Below are positions 24,848 to 35,988 of a stretch of DNA of 64,000 nt, piece by piece. Numbering within the stretch: position 1 is the stretch's first letter; every line of letters begins with the position of its first letter. The DNA comes from Pachyseris speciosa. Lineage: Eukaryota > Cnidaria > Anthozoa > Scleractinia > Pachyseridae. Below the pieces are notes generated by a model, which searched no databases, was not told the origin of the DNA, and worked only from the letters and a program-made list of their open reading frames with translations. The translations under genes were made by a program, and so were the position numbers. The stretch is taken from the NCBI GenBank assembly GCA_016490735.1, contig JAEMWC010000054.1:351001-415000 (forward strand), given 5' to 3'.

Positions 24848-26824
24848 TGAGCATATTACTGGCCAAGTTTGCCAACTTTACGAATTTCAGCCTACAAATC
24901 GGCAACACGAGAGTCAGGAGTGAAATCAATCACCACAACAAAACAAAAGGCCTGAGAGAAGTTCGGACGGAGCAGCGAAGAAGTTGGCGAAAACCATACG
25001 TCTTTTACAAGCTTTCACCGCGGTTTGCCATCATAGCCTCCAGCCACACTCTTTAAACTTCTAAATCTGTAAATTTCTATAAAAAGAAACTTGGCTTCAT
25101 GGTCAAAATCATTGAAATGCACGGAAAAAACTTCTCTACTCTAGAGGGGTAGGATCAGTGAAGCACGCCGTCGCGTCCACGAGTGCAATCATCCAATTAA
25201 AACTGGTGGTTTTGATCACGTGGAAGATTCCCTCGACCACGCAAGCCTGGTGCCTTCCTTGGTCTTCATGTTGCGTGAGTTTCCTTTGCAAAAGTTTTTA
25301 TATCGATCTGATTCACATGTTTATTTACTACGTTTTCGTTTCTCGCTTGCTGATAATGCGATTGTTCGAGCGACGAAAGGCTTACATCATTTCTTTAGCA
25401 AGCAATTTCCTTCCTGTCAAACGAGATCAGCTACATTGTCATGTAAATATTGGCTATATTTGGCGGAAATAACCATATTCATAGCGAATCTGTTGATTCT
25501 CGTAAAACAACGTGGAACGTGAAATCACATTCTCACGAAAATTACTCCTCGCTGGTTGAAAAATGCCGAATTTAAATCGCTTTCTTCTGAATAACAGCAA
25601 AAATCAGAATGTCAAAAATAGTGCTTACCTTGCAAAATTTTAATTGAATTCCCGCGAAAAACTTTCTTCCGCAACTGATAAAAATAAAAACAAGACTTTC
25701 ACTGTCTTCGTGCAAATAAGTAATATCTTTCTCCCTCCACGTCGTCTTCAAAGTTTCCAACCAATGCGGAAGGATGGATTTTTTTCGCGAATGATAATTC
25801 TTACCGCTCTATTTAAATGCATGGTCAATAAGCATTTACCAGCGGCTTCTTAGCAATTGGTGAATCGGTTGCGCCCGCGCACAAGGAAACTAGAATCTTG
25901 ACCTTGGTTCGACTGAACCACCGATCATTAACAATTTCGGTTACAGAAGCCTTACAGTAACAACTAACCTCAACTCTGGCTTTCAATTTTATCCGAGAAT
26001 TACCAGCTCAAACGTAGAGAAATGTTCAGTACGACGATTCGTCCTGTAAAAAGTCATGCACACGATATTCCGTGCATGCGACCTTCGCGTGCCTTTCGGC
26101 GCACGCAAATCTAAATCGTTCCTTTTAATAACTTTTTCTCAACTTTTTCTCGGTTGTCAAGCAGGTAATCATATTTCAAAAGGTGGGTTTAAACAGCTTT
26201 TTGAGAGGCGTGACTCAGACATATTTTAGGGATCACAAGAACCGCTTCGTATATCACAAACAAAAGTTAAGTTCTATTGCCAGACATGCAAACCGAGATC
26301 AAATTAAATTTCTCTTGTGCCAAAAATAGCCAACAGCTGGTCCAAACGACGCAGGCAATTGTAAGTCGCCTCTAACTATATTTTGCATCAGTGACTTTGC
26401 AAGAATCTTTTTTTTTTCGGTAACACATCATAAACTGTATACAGCCCTACATGAAAGCGGTCTTGGCTTAGCGAATACTCCTAAAGTAAACATTTTCCAA
26501 TTTTTTTAGTATACCCGTGTGACTCGGTCACGGCAATCGAATTTTGCTGAAAGTTCGGGGCCCCTATTATATGAGCGTCCTTGAACCAGATACCGAAGCT
26601 AAAACCTGAAGCCCCTCCAGATGGTCAGGACTCTTCATCGATTCGAAGACCATTACGCGAACACATGTGTTGGCAACTCCTGAAATTTCATCCTTTTCCT
26701 TCCAATTTACTTCCTCGTAAGTTATTTATTTTTAGTTATTTCCGCTAAGGTTTCAGCCAATTCCGGTTGTTTTCCTCTGACAAAAATAGCGTGACTTGCA
26801 CCTTTCAGTTCGCAGAATGTTACT
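24848..26824. other. intergenic, KDM6 5' flank
   Basis: Directly upstream of the KDM6 ATG on the minus strand, so it should hold the KDM6 5' UTR and promoter. There is no TATA box in a convincing place. Short open frames here show no recognisable domains. Confidence 0.4.
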
Positions 26825-27072
26825 GAGGCCTCCCAAGGGGTGGTCTGGTGTGGCTTTGTCGCTCGTTTAAGACTCTGTCTGTCGCTTTCTTCGTTGGGGA
26901 CAAATGTCGCTGTCGCTAAAGAAAACAAAGAGGGATGGAAAGTGAATTGTCGCTGTCGCAAACTGTCGCGCGTTTTTTGCCAATTTCTGTCGGTTGTCGG
27001 TGTTTTGGGAGAAGATTGTCGCCTGATTTTGGAGCCATGTCGCTTGTCCCCTCTACCCCTTGGAAGGCCTCG
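26825..27072. mobile_element. MITE with GAGGCCT ends
   Basis: About 250 bp with inverted ends GAGGCCTCCCAAGGGGTGG and, inverted, GAGGCCTTCCAAGGGGTAG. The interior repeats TGTCGC/TGTCGCT many times. Flanks GTTACT and GTTAGT may be a worn target duplication. Confidence 0.65.
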
Positions 27073-28624
27073 TTAGTGGCTGCGGTAAATAGCGGCACAT
27101 GTTACACCCGCTCGTGAGGTAGTGAAACTCTTTCGCGATTTCCGGGTAATCGAGGTGCGATGGCCTTGTTTTCAACGGTGAAAATAGCCTCGATTCATGC
27201 TGAATCAAGTGTGCGAAACAACCAAATGTAGTGGGATACAATTAAACCCTGGTTAACCTGTGTACAGTCAGCCTGAGTCAACATTTCTCCCACTCCCTTC
27301 CTACTGACAGGCCACGCCGTACTCACGTTTAGCCTCATAACCTGATTTGACAAGATAACTGTTTGCCCCTGCACAAATTAAAGGGGGAATCCTTTCAATC
27401 TGGCTTTTGCATGGCCGGTTTATCTTTAAATATTTCAAATCTGTATAATTTTCATGCTCTCTTTTTTAAGGCTTATCAAATTCCTGAACATCGCGGCGCG
27501 GGAGTTTTTTTTGGTTTGTTTTGTTATTTCGTGCTTTTGTGATAGATGAGTTTACTATCCGGGCAGTTTCCTAAAAACTAAAACAGCTATCAGTTCAATA
27601 TTTATTTGCTTCACTGACAAATATTTACCTCCCTGATTTCTTTGATAAATTAAAAGTCGTCCTGGATATCGTGAGCGAGTTATTTTCGCTTGTTTGCGAG
27701 GAAATAAGTGTCTTATTTGTGATGACTGTTCACTGGTTTATTCAATACTAACAGCTTTTTTTTCTCAGCGTCGTTGGATGGCGGTAGATATATACCGCCA
27801 CTGTGGTGGATAATTAATAATTATCACTGAACTCAGCTAATTGAATCAAGTAGTATCCACCTTCAGAAAATGATTGCCTTAAACCTCCTTACCTATAATA
27901 TGCCGCCGATTGAGATCCTGGTTGTTTCTTGCGCGCCAAATCCGGCGCAAAGAATTAAAATAATCGTAAAAACCGCGAGGAAGGAAAATATTGTTTGGCC
28001 CACGTCGCGACCTTGGTGCTTGAAAAACGTTGACTTCAACCAGCTATTACGTAGAGTTTGAAACTGGACTTAATATTGCGGCACTCCAATCAAATTTTCG
28101 TCACTTGTTTCCTTCGTCCGATTTAAATATAAATCAAGTATATGTGGCATACGGTCGAATATCAATATCCTAACCGCAAAATGGAAGGAAGAAGAGGATC
28201 GAGGACGTCTGTGTTATATTACGGGAAACGCAGCATCGGCTCGGTGTTTTCACCTGATTTCCGAGGCATCGGCCATCTGTGTGAAGCTGACAGATTCTCC
28301 CGCCATTGCGGTATTTTCTATTGATGTGGCTGCATTTTGTACATCGTCCATTGTCGATTGATCGTTCACATATTCATTGTCGAGTAAAGCGAACGTGGTT
28401 GCCATATGCGCAAAGAGTCATTGAAAATGGAACTAAGGCCATCACCCTACGGGCCTTAAAAAGACTGAATAATTTCGCTTCCTTTCACCCGACTCGCAAA
28501 AGAGAGAGAATATTTGAATTTATCAACTGAGATAATACGGTTATTTGCTATCTTAAGAAATTTCGAGGGCTGTCCCTTGGCCAGAGCGAAGACAAAAGCT
28601 AATAGAACTCCAAAAGGGTTAGCC
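27073..28624. other. intergenic, no gene seen
   Basis: No coding similarity recognised. A short GGTAGATATATACCGCC inverted word lies near 27780. Confidence 0.4.
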
Positions 28625-28861
28625 CTCGTACCCAGAGTCTTCGGGCTGTTTGGTCAGCGGGTGGACACCCGGAGAGACTCAAGGATAATGGTTGGTGGAT
28701 CGCCACTCCTGACCACCTTTTTCCCCCCAGAAAATCTGGGGTAAAACAATGGAAGCCGTTACGGGCCAACCAATCAAAAAATTTGAATTTTTTTCCATTA
28801 TCCCAGAGCCTCTCCTGGCGACTAACCGCTGGCCAAAGAGCCTGAGGACTCTGGGTACGAG
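28625..28861. mobile_element. MITE with CTCGTACCCAGAG ends
   Basis: About 237 bp. CTCGTACCCAGAGTCTTCGG at the left is matched by its inverse at the right, ending GGACTCTGGGTACGAG; a second inverted pair (GGTCAGCGG / CCGCTGGCC) lies inside. Confidence 0.8.
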
Positions 28862-31805
28862 ATTGCTCCGCTAGGATGACCAATTTCGCCCCTAGCCCCT
28901 GTACCCTTTCACTGGAGCCTCGGCTTTTTAGGCCAGCGGTCGATGGCGCTAAAATTATAATTAAAGCTTGCGAAACAAGTCTGTCGAATTTTTTTTTCTG
29001 GTGCTTCAGAACTTATGCAACTAACCTGTAAATTGTAAAGAGCGGCTGTAAGATAGAAGTTAATTGACCAGTTGAGCCGGTTGAATTGTTTCGACGTGTT
29101 TCAGTTAAGGTAAAATTTCTGTTTCACATCAGTCCAGTTTTCATTTATAAAAAAACAAAAAAAAACAAAAAAGCGACTGGAGGTCATGTTGTTGTTTGCT
29201 CGCCGTGTTTTTTGGGTCGAATCCAGCAGTTGTTACCATGGGCTTAAGATAAATAGCGATAAGCATGTCTCTACTATTTTTCTCGCAATATATTTTTCAG
29301 AACGATGGAGACATAACTCAGCAGCTCAAACTGTGTGCCAGTATTATTGTTTACAAGATGCGGTTGTAACTTTGACTTCTTTGGGTGATTGAAATCTTAA
29401 TACTTTTTAAGAGCCAACAATCCGTCGATACTTTCCAGTTGCGCAATTATGCGTTTCCCTTTTACTTTCCATCGAAATCTTTGTCCCTTTAATACTCTTA
29501 GAAATTAAGGCCAGTAAACGGTGTTAGGTTAATTAATAGACTGATAAGTGTATAAAGCTTATCAAACTAACGACACTCACCTGAAAATCCGAGATGAAGA
29601 GAATTTTCTATATCCAATGACGCATATTCAGGAATATTGTTCGTGTGCTGCAAGGAACTCGGCACGTACAGTTCGGTTAAATAAGTTGCGGCTCGGAGTC
29701 ACTTCCTTTAAAAGCACGTTTCACTTCTCGCGTGATTGGCAAGTAGGGAAATGCTTAAACAAACGCCTGTTTTCACGCCGTTTCGCCCATGTCAACACGC
29801 CAACGTAAGAATATTGGCCTACGACAACTTAAACCTCGAGACGATGCGGTGCAATTTGCTCGATCGTTCGAGACTTTGCGGGAAAAGGGCGATCTAAACC
29901 GACCTTTGCATTGGACAGAAGGCGTTAAATACAACAAGTTGATATTTTATGAGCGGGGAGGAACTGAAATTGAAACTTCCCAGATTTGTAACCTCACAAT
30001 CTCGATAGGTCATTGAATTGAAAGGTGCTTATTTACATTTTGCTAAGCAAGCTTGTGTTTCCGTTTCGAATATTTTAGCCCACGCCTATGTTCAGTTCTT
30101 TTTACGACCTTGATCGCGGCTTATGGCAGTTCTCGTAACAGCGTAATACCTATTTTAGTTCTTGTTGAGAAGAGATCAATATTCCCGCACTTTTTCGCGT
30201 TTTCTCGTTGTAGGAAAAGAAAACACGAAAGATGAAGGTCAAATTTCAGCCTCAAATCACTTAATTTTTTCAGTTGATCTCGCAAAAATATTAACATTTC
30301 GCATACGAAATGAAATTTCCCTGCTGGAAGCGGACGTAAAGACATTGGGCCGAGTATCTGCACATGAAGATTTGTGCGAGCGTAAAATCAGAAACTACGA
30401 AAAAAAAATCAACGGAAAATATGTTTTACAAAATTCGTGATATTTCGTAACAATTTAACAGTTGCAACGGATACAATTTTCTCTGCTTTGTCAAAATATA
30501 ATTATATTCCGGGAATGTTTAATTAGCTGCCACGTAAAAAAAATTCAGTGATTTTACGGTTATTTAAACGCATATCAATTAAAACAGTTTGTGAAAAATT
30601 TGATTGTTAAATAAAAGCGACGTCTTTCTCAACATAACAATGAAATGAGTGAAATCAAATATCGGTACAGTTAACACCGTTTGTTAGTGAGGTTTGATGA
30701 TGTCACGATGTTTCAAGCTAAAGAAATTTCAATTATTTCCACTCGGTTTATTGTCTTTGAAAAGCTCCTTGGGGAAAGTCAATAAAGTATGTATAAAAAT
30801 TCGAAAGGAAAAGTAGACGTAGCAAGGATTTCCTTTCATAAATTAGGAAGTGTAACCATTGGCCCGGCTACGCCCACTCCGCCAAAGTGAAGTAAGGCAA
30901 TTAGTAATTGGACAGACTCATTTTAAGGCATATATATTTTTTAATGTCCGCCAACTCGCAACCCTTATCGAGATCAGTTGCACGAAACGTAGCAGTGCCA
31001 CAAATATGTTACAAGTGCAGATCTTCCTGGATACAGTGTTTGTCAAAGGTCAATATATCATTGAATTCCCAGACGCAAATTTTACCTTCGACAAGCACGT
31101 TTTCAGTGAATTTTATTTCTTCCAAAATATACCCAAAAATTCACAAAAACATAGCTTCGTGAGATGAGCATAGGGATTTTTAATTGCTTGAAAGGCGAAC
31201 GAGATATTGACGTTAAATCCATGTTAAGCGACAGTCACTGCAAAACGATGTTCAGGTGAAATCTCGCCTTAACGCCAAGTTTTTCGTGACTAAGTTGAGC
31301 GATCACAGGAACACCGAAAAACAGATGAGGCCTAGAAATTAACTTCTGTTTCAAGTAGGATTTGTCGCAGTTAGAAGTGCGGACGACAAAGAAAAGAAAT
31401 ACTTTTCCTTCCGTCGTCTCATAAAGGATCAAGTGGAAATGAAAAGAAAATTTTTGCAAACTGTGATTAACAATCCCTAGGAAAAAAAGACGCGTTTTCG
31501 TTTCTTTTCAATCGTTAATGCGAGCCGGGAAAGAGAAAAAGACGAACTCTTCACACTGTAACAATGCCATACCAGAATCTCCGTTTAAATGACCCTGTTC
31601 AGTGTGAGACGACGGCTATTTAAAGAGGAGCAGAGGTCAAGTGGCTTGAGCTAATTTTTACGTTTTTAATAATTAGAATGCCGCCCAAAATAGAAAGAGG
31701 CCAATAACCATCGGAGAATTCTCAGCGACGACTTAAGTTGAATGTGATTTTGTTTGGGGTGCAAGCCTTCTCTCCGCCTCTCCTTCACCGCTTTTCCACC
31801 CCAAC
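28862..31805. other. intergenic, no gene seen
   Basis: About 2.9 kb of AT-rich sequence. Open frames of 60-100 codons (for example 29789-30016 plus) lack recognisable domains, homologous exon partners or repeats. Confidence 0.4.
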
Positions 31806-31811
31806 CTCTTT

Positions 31812-32116
31812 CAACATTAATTTTTGGAACAATTCTTAATTAATGACTGTTACGCGATCTACTCGCACCTCACATTCCATCTCGTCAGCTACGTTCATCA
31901 TCTAAAAATTGTTATTCCGCATTTTAATTTGAGGACATATGGTGCAAGATCTTTTTCCGTGGCAGCCTCCACACTCTGGAACACTCTGCCGTCTGACATC
32001 AAGAACAGCTCCGCAGGTGTCCGTTTTTGAAAACAAACTTAAAACTTTCCTTTTTTAAAAAAAGCATTTTTTTAACTTTACTATTTTTGCTCTTTGCTTT
32101 TGAACTTTAAGGATAC
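31812..32116 (+). mobile_element. LINE 3' fragment (CR1/L2-like)
   Basis: Contains the usual end of a LINE reverse transcriptase ORF (YGARSFSVAASTLWNTLPSD, then, after a frameshift, FENKLKTFLF). The 3' end AGCGCTATATAAATA plus a TAA microsatellite (32262 on) is L2-like. A 123-bp hairpin element interrupts the 3' end. Confidence 0.75.
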
Positions 32117-32127
32117 TAGCGCTATAT

Positions 32128-32250
32128 TAGCCTGCGTAGCTGGCTGTATTGCAGGCGCGCGGAGTAAAGAGCCGCTAACAGCAAGAGGCGAAGCCGCGAG
32201 CTCGACCGCCTCCTCCTCCGCGCGCCTACAATTCCGCCAGTTACGCAGGC
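32128..32250. mobile_element. hairpin element, TAGCCTG ends, 11-bp target duplication
   Basis: GCCTGCGTAGCTGGC at one end and its near-inverse GCCAGTTACGCAGGC at the other. TAGCGCTATAT occurs perfectly at 32117-32127 and 32251-32261, duplicating the LINE 3' end it entered. Related to 34528-34734 and perhaps 44889-45096. Confidence 0.85.
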
Positions 32251-32261
32251 TAGCGCTATAT

Positions 32262-32268
32262 AAATATT

Positions 32269-32324
<56 letters not shown>

Positions 32325-32359
32325 TAACGATAACAATAATAATAATAATAATAATAATA

Positions 32360-32411
<52 letters not shown>

Positions 32412-32412
32412 G
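32262..32412. repeat. (TAA)n/(TTA)n microsatellite
   Basis: A TAA array that turns into a TTA array, so the two halves are mutually complementary. Probably grown from the LINE tail. Confidence 0.9.
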
Positions 32413-32454
32413 GGTAGTTTGCCTGCCACTTGTCCTGAGACTTCGTCACAGCAC

Positions 32455-32762
32455 AACAGGGGCACCCAACGAGCCAAATCACCCAAAAGCTGTAGAAAGG
32501 CATTTTTTAAAGTCCCTTATGGTGTTTGAAGTCTGTTTTAAGTGATGTTTTCATTAGCTAGAAGAAGTTCATCTGTTCGGATTCCCTAGCTGAAATTTTA
32601 ATTGCCCGAAAATATTAGGGAACAAAATCTTCCTTTGAGAAAATGCAAGCTGAAATGAACTTTCCACGAACTTTCTAGGGAACTATTTTCTTTCCGAAAA
32701 TGCTAGCTGACGTTTTAGACTGCCCAAAACAGCAATTACGACCTTTCTGAAAACCTTAGGGG
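32455..32762 (+). mobile_element. fragment of the 1.8-kb TTAA element family
   Basis: It matches the inverse of about 6700-7040 (GAAGTCTGTTTTAAGTGATG, GCCCGAAAATATTAGGGAAC). Confidence 0.75.
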
Positions 32763-32768
32763 CAATGA

Positions 32769-33177
32769 TAGGGAGATTAAAATGCCGAGCGACAGGTTTG
32801 GATGCGTCTTTGTCATCTTTCTCAACATCACGAGAAAAAAGAAAGATGACAAAGACGCATCCAAACCTGTCGCTCGGCATTTTAATCTCCCTAACCATTC
32901 CAAACAACACATGTCGATCTCCGGCCTTTCCCTACATCAAGGTACCACGGAAAGCCGTAAAAATCTCGAGCAAAAACTGATCTTTCAAATTGGCACTCTT
33001 AATCCCCACGGTATCAACGAGCGCTTTTCATTCAATTAATTTATTCCTGTTTTTCACGTTACTATGTTACCACCAATAGCGTAGCTCCATTTTCTGTATA
33101 TAAACCATACACAACCCACAATTCCTCGATTCGCTCCGACGAAGGGCTAACGCTCGAAACGTCAGCTAATCGAATCC

Positions 33178-33208
<31 letters not shown>

Positions 33209-33232
33209 CGTTGATAAACCAAATTTTCGTGT
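32769..33232 (+). mobile_element. Penelope-like element fragment (PLE-b) with fold-back 5' end
   Basis: Reads [20 protein letters not shown] through to FSFN and a stop at 33039, the C-terminal end of the endonuclease-bearing Penelope ORF, then the 3' region with a hammerhead-like motif. Its 5' end is a perfect inverted duplication: 32769-32822 and 32840-32893 (54 nt each, 17-nt loop). Confidence 0.8.
33131..33166 (+). ncRNA. hammerhead-ribozyme-like motif in PLE-b
   Basis: Same architecture as at 4747-4783: CCGACGA, GGGC-UAAC-GCUC stem-loop, GAAA, ACGUC. Outer pairing GATTCG/CGAATC extends stem I. It has the same U4 to C change, so it is a family trait of this PLE. Confidence 0.7.
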
Positions 33233-33554
33233 TTCCCTGAAACAGTCTCCCACGCTGGCGTTGATGGTGCTCGTCACGCAACGCTCATCTCTAATACGGA
33301 GGAGCTTTGCGTGACGATCACAAATAACGCCCGCGTGGCGAGGGAGGCGCGATTAACACGAAATATTGCCAGTGTCACAGAGTACACTCGTCTTCAACGC
33401 GAAAAAAAATCAATGTTTATTCATGCCCCTCTCGTAGTAAATAAATATTAAAAACAATATATAGCAAATCGACAAAACTAACTACATTTTGATATCATTT
33501 TACCGCCTAAATGCATTTCATCCGAAATCGATGAAATCAACTCACGGATGTAGA

Positions 33555-34116
33555 TAGGCCTGCCCCGATTGTGCTCGGCAACTTTTGAGCAACTTTTCGC
33601 GTTTGGAGCAACTTTATGCGGTTCTAGCGACCTCGAGCAAGTTTTACCTTTCTGGGCAGCTTTTGAGCAAAATAAAATATAGGTTTACAACACATATCAA
33701 ACACAAAATGTGAACAATTTGGTAGAAAATTTCAATTTATGCGAGTTTATTGAACCCGTCACTTGGTAACGTTTCGCAGACCCATTGCGATCCTTATCTG
33801 ATATTATAATCGACAATCAATAAAATTAGGCACAGGTTTAAAAAAAGGCTTTGTTTCATTATTTACTTGTGATGAACGGAAATGGTCGGTGATTTGCCGA
33901 ACAGAAGAAGCCGGCTTTTTAAAATAGTTATTTTCCTAATGACATCTGGTTTGTATAGGGTATCACAACTAGATTCCGAATAATAGGAAGTGGAGTTCGG
34001 CTCTTTTGAAATTTAGGTAGCAACTTTTTCGATGTTTGGCATTTTTGTTTAGCAACTTTTTGGCATTCCAGTGAGCAACTTTTCATCATTTTAGGAGCAC
34101 AATCGGGACAGGCCTA
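33555..34116. mobile_element. hAT-like non-autonomous element with 8-bp target duplication
   Basis: Inverted ends TAGGCCTGCCCCGATTGTGC and TAGGCCTGTCCCGATTGTGC. GATGTAGA is perfectly duplicated at 33547-33554 and 34117-34124; 8 bp is the hAT signature. The 562-bp interior repeats AGCAACTTTT and has no ORF. Confidence 0.9.
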
Positions 34117-34148
34117 GATGTAGAATGAGCTTTGTTCCTTTCATTTTA

Positions 34149-34431
34149 GACTGTTCACAGTCCTCTATTTTTCCGTGAGTTCGTCGAGATCGAGCACCTC
34201 TTACCGTTAATGGCGGCCATCTTGATTTTCACATGTACCGAATCAACCTGGAGAAGAGTGTCAAATCTACTTAGGGGCGGGGGACGGTTTGGGAGGATAT
34301 CTCCCCCTAGAGATATATAATCCCCGACGCCCGTTGACTCGGTACATTTGAAAATCAAGATGGCCGCCATTAACGGTAAGAAGCGCTCGATCTCGACGAT
34401 CTCACGGAAAAATAGAGGACTGTGAACAGTC
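34149..34431. mobile_element. TA-flanked hairpin MITE
   Basis: GACTGTTCACAGTCCTCTAT at the left and its inverse at the right, with long inner pairing (CGTTAATGGCGGCCATCTTG). TA on both sides (34147-34148 and 34432-34433) fits Tc1/mariner-type targeting. Confidence 0.85.
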
Positions 34432-34527
34432 TACTTTCATTCCAACTAAATTCAGCTAACTTCTCCTTACAGTAATAATAGATTAACAGGAATGAAAAAC
34501 GAGGAGGAAAAAGAAAAAATGGGTATT

Positions 34528-34734
34528 ATACTGGGACCAGACCCCGCAGTGGGGTAACTGAGCGAAAAGAAGGAAAGAGACGAAAAAACATCGCGAGCGG
34601 AGCGGGCAACTGGGGTAGGGCAAGGGGCGGCGCCCCCCCTCCTCTCCCGGTGTCACCCGCTCGGCTCGCGATTGCTTTTCGCCTCTTTCTTTCTTTTCGC
34701 TCAGTTACCCCACTGCGGAGCCTGGTCCCAGGCT
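34528..34734. mobile_element. hairpin element with 11-bp target duplication
   Basis: CTGGGACCAG and GTGGGGTAACTGAGCGAAAA at the left pair with inverses at the right, ending CCTGGTCCCAGGCT. AAATGGGTATT is perfect at 34517-34527 and 34735-34745. Same duplication length and CAGGCT terminus as 32128-32250. Confidence 0.85.
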
Positions 34735-35658
34735 AAATGGGTATTTCCTTCATGTGGTGCCCATAATTTCTTTCCTTGTTAATTAATAACAGAGTTTCAA
34801 GGAGACAAGATATGGGAATGAAAAGTTCAACTTTCCTTGGTCTAGCGCCATTTATAGGGATCAACAACTGATTTCTCCTAACAATGTCAATACAATGTCA
34901 AGAAAACAGGTGATGAGAATTAAGAAAAACATAAATTGACGGATTTGGACTCTGCTGTACAACAAAATTTTAGTGATCAATTGAATGCCGTAAAACCAAA
35001 CCAAAGCATTTGATCTAGCCAATCACAACAGACGTAGACAACGTAATGAACCAATCAGAATACGAAGCAATTACACATAGCCGGCGCCAAGCGCGGGAAA
35101 ATGGTCGCGGGAAGTCGTCGGGTTTTGCTTCTCACTGAGTTTAGAGAATAGTGTGAGTTTTTAATGCAAGACCAAGGCAAGCGAGAATTACTTTCTTAAC
35201 TCAAACGAAAACAACTCCTATTAGAAAACTATTAATTACGAACAAGGTGATCAGCCCACGAAACAAAACTGAATTTGAAAGAGCTGTATCGTGATTGTAT
35301 CAACGCAGTAACGATAATTTAACTTTTTGATTTTTACGACTGAAAGGGTGAACGGGGCTGATTATGTAACGTAAGAAGCGGACACTCACGCAATGTCACG
35401 ATGACTATCATTTCTCACCGCAGATCACTTCCAAAAAGTCTCTACCCCACCAAAGGACTCGGTCAAACGAGTCTAGTTGATAAGATTGGATATTTTCTGC
35501 GTGTGACCGTGAGAAGAGGATTGTGACCCAATTCAATAAAAACCAATCTATTTAAAATATTTACTATTAAAAAGTAAAAAGAAAAAAAATACCCCTTGAA
35601 TTTGAAAAACGCTGAGATAACTACTATACGTATAGAAGTTGTCTAAAGTTAAATGAAT

Positions 35659-35951
35659 TAGAGCGGTTTTCAAATGAGCGTCATTCAAAGACAGGAATAA
35701 TCAATGTGGAGATTCAAGACGGACCGAGTTAACGATGATTCGAAAGTCAAGACCTCTGCGACACCGATGCAATGCTCTAACAAGGTCATTTTGCGAACAA
35801 AGTATGACTAAACTCATGGCAGAGATAAAGTTGTCGCCGCCTTCTGTCCAACCAGGGACAAAGAAGACGAACGCTTTTTTCGCGACGTCTAAGCCTCGCG
35901 ACAATTAGAGGCACTAAGGTACCTTGGAGAATCAAATGAGAACCGCTCTTA
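35659..35951. mobile_element. MITE with AGAGCGGTT ends and a tRNA-like remnant
   Basis: Inverted ends TAGAGCGGTTTTCA and TAAGAGCGGTTCTCA. Inside (about 35735-35800, minus strand) is a stretch like the SINE head at 62.6 kb (TTAGAGCATTGCATCGGTGT, CGCAGAGGTC). It lies just 3' of the GK5 stop codon. Confidence 0.6.
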
Positions 35952-35988
35952 TATACAATGTACAGTTAGGTTACTTGACAGGGAACCT

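Noticed and set aside
25158..25522. Open frames upstream of KDM6 as a possible divergent gene
   Set aside because: Overlapping frames of similar length, no domain and no splice-consistent extension.
29789..30016. 75-codon plus-strand frame in the intergenic block
   Set aside because: No recognisable family, no splice-linked neighbours, codon pattern not convincing.
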